DNA from: Sulfurovum sp.
Lineage (GTDB): Bacteria; Campylobacterota; Campylobacteria; Campylobacterales; Sulfurovaceae
DNA length: 5,448 bases
Direction: 5' to 3'
Assembly: GCA_020726085.1 (NCBI GenBank)
Contig: DYTG01000107.1
Location: 1 to 5,448 of the forward strand
Shown: positions 1 through 5,341 of the stretch, in pieces
Layout: the number at the start of each line of letters is the position of its first letter
Position numbering within the stretch: the first letter of the stretch is position 1
Notes under the pieces: model-generated
The model's input: the letters and a program-made list of their open reading frames with translations, nothing else
The model's database searches: none
What the model was told of the DNA's origin: nothing
Made by a program: the position numbers and the translations under genes

Positions 1-1013
1 AAATACCACTCAATAGTTTTCACAATCCCACTATCAAAATCCTCATCGGCTCTCCAATCCAGTTCATTTTCAAGTTTTGTAGCATCTATTGCGTATCTTC
101 TATCGTGTCCTGCTCTATCTTCTACGAAAGTGATTAAATCTTTGTAAGAAGAGTTAGCTTTTGGTACTTGTTGGTCTAAAATAGTACAAATTCTATCTAC
201 GATTTGTAGGTTTGTTCTCTCATTTCTCCCACCGATGTTATAAGTTTCACCTTTTTTACCGTTGTGATAAACCAAATCAATTCCCTTGCAGTGGTCAAGT
301 ACATAGAGCCAATCTCGGATATTTTTGCCATCACCATAGATTGGAATCGGGTTTCCTTTGAGGGCATTTCTGATAATGGTAGGGATAAGTTTCTCATCGT
401 GCTGTTTTGGGCCGTAGTTATTTGAGCAGTTTGTGATTACGCAGTTGAGTCCAAAAGTCTCCACATAAGCCCTCACTATCAGATCACTTGAAGCTTTGGA
501 TGCACTGTAAGGGGAGTTTGGAGCGTACGGTGTTTTTTCAGTAAACAAATCATTGGGGTCAAGGCTGAGTGTGCCATAGACTTCATCCGTTGAAATATGA
601 TGAAACCTACAATCTCGATACTCTTCTTTATAAATAAATGGTTTCTCCATCCAATATTTTTTGGCTACATCGACAAGAGTATAAGTTCCATTGACATTGG
701 TCTGTACAAATACTCCTGGGTTTTTGATAGAGTTATCGACATGGCTTTCCGCTGCGAAGTGAATCACGCCTTGCACATTGTATTCACTAAAAATAAACTC
801 TACAAGTTCACGATTGCAAATATCCCCTTTGATAAATTTGTATCGTGGATTATTTTCACACTCTTTGAGGTTTTCTAGGTTCCCTGCATAAGTGAGCAAG
901 TCAAGATTTACTAAATTGTAATCTGGGTATTTTTCTAGGAAATAGGGTGCAAAGTTTGAGCCTATAAATCCTGCTGTGCCTGTAAGAAGTAGTGTTTTGT
1001 TGTTATTTTTCAT
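1..1013 (-). CDS. rmlB: dTDP-glucose 4,6-dehydratase RmlB (3' end cut by window)
   Basis: RmlB converts dTDP-D-glucose to dTDP-4-keto-6-deoxy-D-glucose with tightly bound NAD+, the second step of dTDP-L-rhamnose synthesis in the cytoplasm. I translated 337 uninterrupted codons from the ATG at 1013 down to the window edge. Family proteins run to about 340-355 residues, so only a short tail is missing. Visible motifs: Rossmann motif TGTAGFIGSN at residues 11-20 (the usual TGGAGFIG has T instead of the second G), HFAAESHVD at 85-93, STDEVYG at 141-147 (catalytic T142, D143, E144), YSASK at 169-173 (Y169 and K173 of the extended short-chain dehydrogenase family), NNYGP at 198-202, and YGDGKNIRDWLYV at 226-238. 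The start ATG lies inside the last codons of the decayed HEPN gene (11-nt overlap), with only a weak AGTGAG-like ribosome site upstream, so translation may have relied on coupling to the HEPN gene. It is the last rml gene in the order A-C-D-B. Confidence 0.97.
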   Translation of the reverse strand, partial: MKNNNKTLLLTGTAGFIGSNFAPYFLEKYPDYNLVNLDLLTYAGNLENLKECENNPRYKFIKGDICNRELVEFIFSEYNVQGVIHFAAESHVDNSIKNPGVFVQTNVNGTYTLVDVAKKYWMEKPFIYKEEYRDCRFHHISTDEVYGTLSLDPNDLFTEKTPYAPNSPYSASKASSDLIVRAYVETFGLNCVITNCSNNYGPKQHDEKLIPTIIRNALKGNPIPIYGDGKNIRDWLYVLDHCKGIDLVYHNGKKGETYNIGGRNERTNLQIVDRICTILDQQVPKANSSYKDLITFVEDRAGHDRRYAIDATKLENELDWRADEDFDSGIVKTIEWY

Positions 1014-1419
1014 CGGTTATCTCACTTTGATTGATATTTAATTTTGTTCGTGTTTCTTCAAAAAGATATGTTGCCAAATCTTTTACTTTTTTTAATCTCT
1101 TCTTTTGAAGGGAGTTTTTTATCCAAAGAGGGGTATCTCTGTTTTGTGTGATAAGTAGTTATTATACTTATCATGAATATCATCTTCGTTTAGACCAAAT
1201 GGATTATTTGTGATTTCATTTAGTTCTACTAAGTTATGCGTTTTTTTTGATTGGACTGTTTTTGTATGCCATGAGAGCCTTAAATGTTTTTTCAACAGCT
1301 TGATGGTACAAATATTCAATAGTATCCCTATAGTGTCCAGATACAAAGAGTACATTTGCAGAATCTAAATCATGATAAGCTTTTTGCAGCCACTCCAAAG
1401 CATACGTTTTATTAGCCAT
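1003..1419 (-). pseudogene. HEPN-domain protein of an MNT/HEPN toxin-antitoxin pair, broken by about three frameshifts
   Basis: The ATG at 1419 opens a frame that gives 61 residues before a stop at 1234. Its HEPN-type helices include ALEWLQKAYHDLDSANVLF and YHQAVEKTFKALMAYK, with R31 and H39 in the conserved helix. Dropping one A from the A8 run at 1241-1248 continues the protein as IKKTHNLVELNEITNNPFG, the usual K-T-H-N/D-L-x-x-L segment of this family. A second skip of one base near 1170-1186 leads into ISIITTYHTKQRYPSLDKKL. A third, at the A7 run 1087-1093, leads into KKVKDLATYLFEETRTKL and a TAA at 1003-1005. The repaired protein would be 137 residues, a normal length for HEPN partners. 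The ATG overlaps the end of the nucleotidyltransferase gene by 8 nt and the repaired stop overlaps the rmlB start by 11 nt, as expected for a once-intact operon member. HEPN proteins of such pairs are typically the RNase toxin. As written it is probably inactive. Base-calling errors in homopolymers are an alternative for two of the three sites. The middle shift is placed only approximately. Confidence 0.8.
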
Positions 1420-1723
1420 ATATTTTAATACCTCTTTGAAGTATATCTATCTTATAAAAAGGATCTTCTCTTTTGGCAAGTTCTTCTTGTGTTCCAGCTA
1501 TTACATCAAAACCGATTTTATAATCCCTCATTAAATCTCTTAACTTTACCATAGCTTTTGCATCTAAGTGTTCCTCTTTGTTTGCCTTGGAAATATACAA
1601 ATCTATATCACTATCTTGGGTGGGTGTACCGTAAGCATAGCTACCAAAAAGTATAATTTGGCTAGGATTTAAGGGTTTAAGCTTTTCTACTATCAAGGGT
1701 TTAAGCTCTTCTATATTTACCAT
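1412..1723 (-). CDS. MNT-type nucleotidyltransferase (antitoxin-like partner of HEPN)
   Basis: This 103-residue minimal nucleotidyltransferase belongs to the DNA polymerase beta fold group. It shows the signature G27-S28, ten residues, then D39-x-D41 (FGSYAYGTPTQDSDIDLYI, residues 26-44), plus a third acidic residue D73 in IGFDVIAGT. These are the metal-binding residues of active enzymes. In MNT/HEPN toxin-antitoxin pairs the MNT protein is the antitoxin, and in characterised cases it AMPylates the HEPN toxin; that activity is inferred here from family and context. The ATG at 1723 shares one base with the rmlD stop (TAATG), so translation is coupled. A GGGGAG purine run lies just upstream inside the rmlD end. 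The gene overlaps the HEPN start by 8 nt, the order seen for the HI0073/HI0074 type. Its first 19 codons contain a 24-bp tandem duplication (residues EELKPL and EKLKPL). The antitoxin gene is intact while the toxin gene is broken, a common state of decay. Confidence 0.93.
   Translation of the reverse strand: MVNIEELKPLIVEKLKPLNPSQIILFGSYAYGTPTQDSDIDLYISKANKEEHLDAKAMVKLRDLMRDYKIGFDVIAGTQEELAKREDPFYKIDILQRGIKIYG
1671..1713. repeat. 24-bp-period tandem direct repeat inside the MNT gene
   Basis: On the plus strand AAGGGTTTAAGCTTTTCTA (1671-1689) recurs as AAGGGTTTAAGCTCTTCTA (1695-1713) with a single mismatch and a period of exactly 24 bp. It keeps the reading frame and duplicates eight residues near the amino end of the nucleotidyltransferase (EELKPLIV, then EKLKPLNP). 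It looks like a replication-slippage duplication, though helix repeats of similar sequence could also arise by chance in a charged amphipathic helix. Confidence 0.7.
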
Positions 1724-3060
1724 TATCTTCTCTCCCCTAACTCCCTAAGACATCTATCCAAACTATCTTTCCAATAGGGGATAGTAATATTAAATTTGGC
1801 TTTAATTTTGGCTTTGTTTAATAGACTGTAGTGCGGTCTTGAAGCGGGAGTGGGATAATCTTTGGTCTCAATGGGCAAAACGGCACAATCAAGTTTTGCC
1901 ATCTTCATAATCTCTTTGGCAAAATCAAACCAGCTTAAAACGCCCTCGTTGGTGTAGTTGTAAATCTCTACGCTCTCATTATCAAGTTGTGGCAAAATAT
2001 CCAATATCGCTTGTGCCAAATCCCGTGCGTAGGTAGGAGAGCCTACTTGGTCATAAATGACGGTGAGTTGCTCTCTCTCTTTGCCAAATCTTAGCATGGT
2101 TTTGACAAAATTTGCTCCAAAGCTTGAATATACCCACGCCGTGCGGATAATAATAGAGCGATTGGGGTTAAGCTCTATCATAGCCTTTTCACCATCAAGT
2201 TTGGTTTTGCCATACACGCCATTAGGACTCGTGGAGTCACTCTCCAAATAGGGGCGATAATTTTTGCCATCAAAGACATAATCGGTTGAGATATGTATCA
2301 AAATAATATCATTGGCTTTAGCAACTTCAGATAAATATTTTACCGCTAAATGATTGACCTTGTCGGCTAACTCTGCATCACTCTCTGCTTTATCTACGGC
2401 AGTATAAGCAGCGCAATTGATAATAGCATCGATTTTATGCGTCAAAACAAATGCTTCAATCGCCTCTTTGTTGGTAATATCAAGACTCTCTATATCGGTA
2501 AAGAAGAAGTTATTGGGATTAGTTAAAGAGAGTTCTCTTGCTTCACTACCCAATTGCCCATTCCCGCCTGTGACTAAGATGTTTAGCTTGACATTAGGTT
2601 GCTTTTGTGCTATACTGGTACTACAAATCGCCTTCGTGCACTCCCCCTTCGCTTGAAGTGGGGTAACAATTAAATCCAATAACTTCTCTTGTAGTTTTTC
2701 AAATTGTTTTTTTGATATTTTACCGTCATAATATTTTGCTCTTTTAATATCAAACAATTTTATTTGACTCAATATTGCATAACTCTTTTTATGTTTTTTA
2801 TATTCAAATTCAAAATGAAATTTATCACTTTTTGCTATAGATGTAAGTGGAATACCTAAAAATACTCTATTATTAAATTTTTTATATACAAGTACTGGGC
2901 GTAAATATTCACTGCCTTTACCATCTTGTTCAAATCCAATATTTACACCCATTTTCATAAATACAATATGAAACTGTTGGAATTTTATCAAAGTATCATT
3001 TGCACAGATAGTTTTCTTATTTTCATTCCATTGATCATACAATTTACTATCTTTCTTCAT
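1723..3060 (-). CDS. rmlD: Fused protein: PemK/MazF-like domain + dTDP-4-dehydrorhamnose reductase RmlD
   Basis: One open frame codes for 445 residues from the ATG at 3060. An alternative ATG at 3081 would add seven residues and overlap rmlC further; I prefer 3060 because GGGGTGG lies six bases upstream and the protein then starts MKKDSKLYDQW, typical of the PemK-like family. Residues 1-131 resemble PemK/MazF toxins, 132-158 are a linker, and 159-445 are a complete RmlD of normal length (about 287 residues). RmlD reduces dTDP-4-keto-L-rhamnose with NAD(P)H, the last step to dTDP-L-rhamnose. Its motifs are TGGNGQLGSE (164-173), INCAAYTAVDKAE (214-226), STDYVFDG (258-265), YGKTK (283-287; Y283 and K287 catalytic) and RTAWVY (306-311). 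RmlD normally begins at its first beta strand with Met. Here that place reads KLNILVTGG with no ATG, GTG or TTG in frame nearby. The frame overlaps rmlC by 14 nt and is coupled to the next gene by TAATG. The fusion could be real or the result of a lost base at the RmlD start. Confidence 0.92.
   Translation of the reverse strand: MKKDSKLYDQWNENKKTICANDTLIKFQQFHIVFMKMGVNIGFEQDGKGSEYLRPVLVYKKFNNRVFLGIPLTSIAKSDKFHFEFEYKKHKKSYAILSQIKLFDIKRAKYYDGKISKKQFEKLQEKLLDLIVTPLQAKGECTKAICSTSIAQKQPNVKLNILVTGGNGQLGSEARELSLTNPNNFFFTDIESLDITNKEAIEAFVLTHKIDAIINCAAYTAVDKAESDAELADKVNHLAVKYLSEVAKANDIILIHISTDYVFDGKNYRPYLESDSTSPNGVYGKTKLDGEKAMIELNPNRSIIIRTAWVYSSFGANFVKTMLRFGKEREQLTVIYDQVGSPTYARDLAQAILDILPQLDNESVEIYNYTNEGVLSWFDFAKEIMKMAKLDCAVLPIETKDYPTPASRPHYSLLNKAKIKAKFNITIPYWKDSLDRCLRELGERR
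2587..2667 (-). other. Linker segment joining the toxin-like domain to RmlD; probable former intergenic sequence
   Basis: Residues 132-158 (from VTPLQAKGECTKAI through AQKQPNVK) have low-complexity, unprotein-like composition and are encoded by DNA clearly richer in G+C than the toxin-domain DNA beside it. It holds an imperfect hairpin (2643-2663) and a CCTTCG direct repeat (2631-2636 and 2646-2651). It reads like old spacer DNA that has become translated because no stop remains in this frame. Confidence 0.6.
2643..2663. repeat. Imperfect inverted repeat / hairpin in the fusion linker
   Basis: On the plus strand CCCC (2643-2646) and CTTC (2647-2650) pair with GAAG (2655-2658) and GGGG (2660-2663) around a GCTT loop, with a single bulged T at 2659. 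This gives an eight-pair, G+C-rich stem. No run of T follows it in the transcribed direction, so it does not look like an intrinsic terminator. It may be a remnant of an intergenic repeat. Confidence 0.65.
2668..3060 (-). other. PemK/MazF-like toxin-family domain (amino-terminal part of the fusion)
   Basis: Residues 1-131 of the fusion match the layout of the PemK/MazF-like group that begins MKKDxxxWN. GVNIGFEQDGKG (38-49) is followed by RPVLVYKKFNNRVFLGIPLT (54-73), SYAILSQIKLFD (93-104), and ISKKQFEKLQEKLLDLI (115-131). MazF-family proteins are mRNA-cleaving endoribonucleases. The sequence IVFMKMGVNIG (32-42) replaces the usual aromatic strand before the G-x-N-I-G loop, so activity is uncertain. 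A hand count over 2701-2880 gives about 19% G+C, against roughly 47% over 3901-4080 in rmlA, which points to separate ancestry. No gene resembling an antitoxin sits immediately beside it. The family assignment is from recalled motif layout, not from a search. Confidence 0.7.
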
Positions 3061-3625
3061 AATAATCCACCCCATACTCAAATTTATCGCACTCTTTAAA
3101 AGATGGTTGGTTTACATCTTTGTTGGATAGTTGCAATTTCTCTTTGGGTACAAGCCAATCAATCCCAAAGGCTTCATCATCAAATGCCACCCCTCTATCG
3201 TTTTCTGGGCTGTAGTAGTTATCAACTTTGTAGGCAAAAATAGCCTCATCGCTTAGCACTACAAAAGCATGAGCAAAACCTCGTGGAATAAAGAGTTGGC
3301 GTTTGTTTTCATCGTTTAGTTCCACAGCTACATGTTTGCCAAATGTAGGAGACCCCAGACGAATATCGAGCGCTACATCAAGCACTTTGCCCTTAATGAC
3401 ACGAACGAGTTTGCTTTGAGCAAAAGGAGCCATTTGATAATGTAATCCTCGAAGCACTCCGTAAGAGCTTTTGGATTCATTGTCTTGAATAAAGTTTACT
3501 GTGTAGCCAATCGCTTCAAAAAATTTATCTTCTCTAAACGTCTCTACGAAGTAACCTCTCTCATCACCAAATATTTTTGGCTCAATAATGACAACTTCAG
3601 TAATATCGGTTTTTATAAAGTTCAT
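3047..3625 (-). CDS. rmlC: dTDP-4-dehydrorhamnose 3,5-epimerase RmlC
   Basis: RmlC epimerises C3 and C5 of dTDP-4-keto-6-deoxyglucose to give dTDP-4-keto-L-rhamnose, the third step of the pathway, in the cytosol as a cupin dimer. The protein has 192 residues, close to the usual 180-190. Motifs in order: FGDERGYFVETF (19-30), SYGVLRGLHYQ (54-64) with the catalytic base H62, GKVLDVALDIR (79-89), FIPRGFAHAF (112-121), AYKVDNYYSPE (131-141) with the catalytic Y132, and LSNKD (166-170) whose D170 is placed to pair with the histidine. The ATG overlaps the rmlA stop as ATGA, and AGGAAAGG (3633-3640) inside the rmlA end supplies a ribosome site. Its own 3' end overlaps the toxin-fusion start by 14 nt. 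Nothing looks damaged. Confidence 0.97.
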   Translation of the reverse strand: MNFIKTDITEVVIIEPKIFGDERGYFVETFREDKFFEAIGYTVNFIQDNESKSSYGVLRGLHYQMAPFAQSKLVRVIKGKVLDVALDIRLGSPTFGKHVAVELNDENKRQLFIPRGFAHAFVVLSDEAIFAYKVDNYYSPENDRGVAFDDEAFGIDWLVPKEKLQLSNKDVNQPSFKECDKFEYGVDYYEER

Positions 3626-4512
3626 CGTGTTACCTTTCCTTCATGCGCTCGTTCAATGAGGTATTGTCCGTATTGATTTTTTTGCAAAGGTTGGGCGAGT
3701 TTTAAGAGTCTCTCTTTGGAGATATAGCCCATCTCATACGCTATCTCTTCGATACACGCCACCTTTAACCCTTGACGATTTTCGATGGTTTGGATAAACT
3801 GAGAGGCTTCAAGGAGAGATTCATGTGTACCTGTATCGAGCCATGCGTATCCACGTCCCATAAGCTCTACCTTGAGTCGCTCCTCTTTAAGGTAGAGTTC
3901 GTTGAGCGTTGTAATCTCTAGCTCTCCTCGTGGGCTAGGCTTGACCTCTTTGGCTTTGGCTACTACATCGCTAGGGTAGAAATAGAGTCCTACTACTGCA
4001 TAATTACTTTTTGGCTCTTTGGGCTTCTCTTCGATGCTTGTTACGTTTCCAACGGCATCAAATCCTGCTACTCCGTAACGCTGGGGATCATTGACACGAT
4101 ACCCAAATACGGTTGCTTTGTTTTCCTCTTTGGCATTAGTAATGGAGTTGGCTAATAGTTCACTGAGTCCGTGTCCGTAAAAGATATTATCCCCCAAAAC
4201 CAAACAAGCATCATTGCCCTCCAAAAACTCCTCTGCCAATAAAAAAGCCTGTGCCAAACCATCGGGTGAGGGTTGTGCCACATACTCAAAACGCATACCC
4301 AACGCACTTCCATCGCCCAATAGATTTTGAAACGAAGGTTGATCGTGAGGTGTGGTAATAATAAGTATCTCCTTGATTCCCGCCAACATCAAAACCGAAA
4401 GCGGATAATAGATCATGGGTTTGTCGTAGATAGGAACTAGCTGCTTACTTACTCCTTGTGTGATAGGATAGAGTCTTGTACCACTTCCCCCTGCTAAGAT
4501 TATTCCTTTCAT
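3622..4512 (-). CDS. rmlA: Glucose-1-phosphate thymidylyltransferase RmlA
   Basis: RmlA joins dTTP and glucose-1-phosphate to give dTDP-glucose and pyrophosphate, the committed and usually feedback-inhibited first step of dTDP-L-rhamnose synthesis. The 296-residue length is typical (about 290-300). Motifs: the nucleotide loop LAGGSGTRLYPIT (6-18), SKQLVPIYDKPMIYYPL (22-38), VLGDNIFYG (105-113) with Mg-binding D108, YGVAGFD (146-152), EEKP (161-164), GLYFYP (175-180), GELEIT (196-201) and LDTGTHESLLEAS (225-237) with Mg-binding D226. The frame is open further up to an ATG at 4563, but that extension of 17 residues overlaps kdsA and is unlike the family. The chosen ATG at 4512 follows AGGAG at close spacing and puts the protein's first strand (MKGIILAGG) right at the start. 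It heads the rml operon and overlaps rmlC by four bases. Confidence 0.98.
   Translation of the reverse strand: MKGIILAGGSGTRLYPITQGVSKQLVPIYDKPMIYYPLSVLMLAGIKEILIITTPHDQPSFQNLLGDGSALGMRFEYVAQPSPDGLAQAFLLAEEFLEGNDACLVLGDNIFYGHGLSELLANSITNAKEENKATVFGYRVNDPQRYGVAGFDAVGNVTSIEEKPKEPKSNYAVVGLYFYPSDVVAKAKEVKPSPRGELEITTLNELYLKEERLKVELMGRGYAWLDTGTHESLLEASQFIQTIENRQGLKVACIEEIAYEMGYISKERLLKLAQPLQKNQYGQYLIERAHEGKVTR
3633..3640 (-). promoter_or_regulatory. Shine-Dalgarno for rmlC within the rmlA 3' end
   Basis: The purine run AGGAAAGG on the minus strand ends seven bases before the rmlC ATG at 3625. Together with the ATGA overlap it supports translational coupling of RmlA and RmlC and fixes the start. 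Confidence 0.7.
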
Positions 4513-4516
4513 CTCT

Positions 4517-4521
4517 CTCCT
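4517..4521 (-). promoter_or_regulatory. Shine-Dalgarno deciding the rmlA start
   Basis: AGGAG on the minus strand, followed by AGAG and the ATG at 4512. It is the strongest ribosome site in the window and supports this start over the upstream in-frame ATG at 4563. Confidence 0.85.
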
Positions 4522-4542
4522 TTTTTTGGTTACTATTTTGTA

Positions 4543-4548
4543 ATTATA
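4543..4548 (-). promoter_or_regulatory. Candidate -10 box (TATAAT) for the rmlA-led operon
   Basis: A perfect TATAAT lies on the minus strand in the 43-bp gap between kdsA and rmlA, 30 bases before the rmlA ATG, within an A/T-rich stretch. No clear TTGACA is found 17 bp upstream, where the kdsA end reads AGAGAG. Housekeeping promoters of Campylobacterota often lack a conserved -35 box, so this is compatible with a promoter giving a leader of about two dozen bases. Chance occurrence in A/T-rich DNA cannot be excluded. Confidence 0.45.
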
Positions 4549-4555
4549 ACAATTT

Positions 4556-5341
4556 TTAAGCAATACTCTCTAAAATAGCTCGAAAATCTTTGAGATAGAC
4601 CATATTTGGTCCATCGCTTAAAGCCTCCTCTGGGTTGGGATGAACCTCAAAGAAAAATCCATCAACCCCCACCGCATTGGCCAATTTTGCCATATAAGGG
4701 GCGTATTTTCTATCCCCTCCGCTCTTGCCACCCAATGCACTGGGTTTTTGAGTTGAGTGTGTGACATCCATAACGATAGGATAACCAAACGCTTTCATAT
4801 CAATGATTTGGCGAAAATCGACCACCAAATTGCCCAATCCAAACATACTTCCTCGTTCGGTGAGCATAATTTTATCATTACCGCTCTCTTTGACTTTGGT
4901 AGCTGGATGTATCATATCTTTGCCATCGAGAAATTGGGCTTTTTTGATGTTAATAATTTTGTTTGTTTGTGCAGCAGCTACAAGCAAGTCGGTTTGACGA
5001 CACAAAAAAGCAGGAATTTGGATAATATCGACTACGGGTGCCACCAAAGAGGCCTGATAGGGTTCGTGAATATCGGTGGTAATAGGTAAACCAAAGGTAT
5101 CTTTAACCTTTTGCAATATCCTCAATCCCTCCTCAAGTCCAGGTCCTCTGTAACTACTCAATGAGGTTCGATTGGCTTTGTCAAAAGAGGCTTTGAAGAT
5201 ATAGAGAAGCCCCAGTTCGTCGCTCATTTTTTTGATTTCTCGTGCCAACTCCATCACCATAGCTTCGCTCTCAATCACGCAAGAACCTGCTAGGATAAAC
5301 TTTTGCTCTTTTAATTTGTTATACAATAGGTCACTTTGCAT
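4556..5341 (-). CDS. kdsA: 2-dehydro-3-deoxyphosphooctonate aldolase (KDO-8-phosphate synthase) KdsA
   Basis: KdsA condenses phosphoenolpyruvate with D-arabinose-5-phosphate to make KDO-8-phosphate, precursor of the KDO that links lipid A to the lipopolysaccharide core. The 261-residue protein is slightly shorter than the usual 270-280 because its amino end is compact. Motifs: FILAGSCVIES (15-25), FKASFDKANRTS (49-60), TTDIHEP (88-94), DIIQIPAFLCRQTDLL (105-120), NIKKAQFL (131-138), LTERGSMFG (160-168), DVTHSTQKP (192-200) and FFEVHPNP (230-237). C21, H195, E232 and D243 sit at the four positions that bind the divalent metal in metal-dependent enzymes such as that of Aquifex. Non-metal enzymes such as E. 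coli KdsA have Asn in place of this Cys. The ATG at 5341 follows AAGGA with five-base spacing. It stands upstream of the rml genes, separated from rmlA by 43 bp. Confidence 0.97.
   Translation of the reverse strand: MQSDLLYNKLKEQKFILAGSCVIESEAMVMELAREIKKMSDELGLLYIFKASFDKANRTSLSSYRGPGLEEGLRILQKVKDTFGLPITTDIHEPYQASLVAPVVDIIQIPAFLCRQTDLLVAAAQTNKIINIKKAQFLDGKDMIHPATKVKESGNDKIMLTERGSMFGLGNLVVDFRQIIDMKAFGYPIVMDVTHSTQKPSALGGKSGGDRKYAPYMAKLANAVGVDGFFFEVHPNPEEALSDGPNMVYLKDFRAILESIA

Noticed and set aside
11..20. RmlB Rossmann loop with T in place of a glycine (protein residue 13, TGTAGFIG) as a sign of inactivation
   Set aside because: The G-x-x-G-x-x-G spacing needed for NAD binding is kept and all catalytic residues are present; it looks like tolerated lineage variation. 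Coordinates given here are protein residues of rmlB, not bases.
197..397. Minus-strand 66-residue frame inside rmlB
   Set aside because: It is an alternative frame of the intact rmlB coding sequence, which covers this stretch with conserved motifs such as YGDGKNIRDW.
597..878. Plus-strand 93-residue frame antisense to rmlB
   Set aside because: Composition is unlike a protein family I know and the opposite strand is a well-conserved enzyme; it is a shadow frame.
1087..1248. Programmed ribosomal frameshifting to make full-length HEPN
   Set aside because: Three separate shifts would be needed in one short gene and the middle one has no clear slippery sequence; decay or sequencing error is simpler.
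2643..2663. Hairpin in the fusion linker as an intrinsic terminator
   Set aside because: No T-run follows the stem in the direction of transcription, and conserved rmlD lies immediately downstream, so termination here would silence it.
4513..4563. Upstream extension of rmlA to the ATG at 4563
   Set aside because: It adds 17 residues unlike the family, overlaps the kdsA stop, and ignores the strong AGGAG placed before the ATG at 4512.
4757..5089. Plus-strand 110-residue frame antisense to kdsA
   Set aside because: It is an antisense shadow of the conserved KdsA core, with no recognisable domain or convincing ribosome site.
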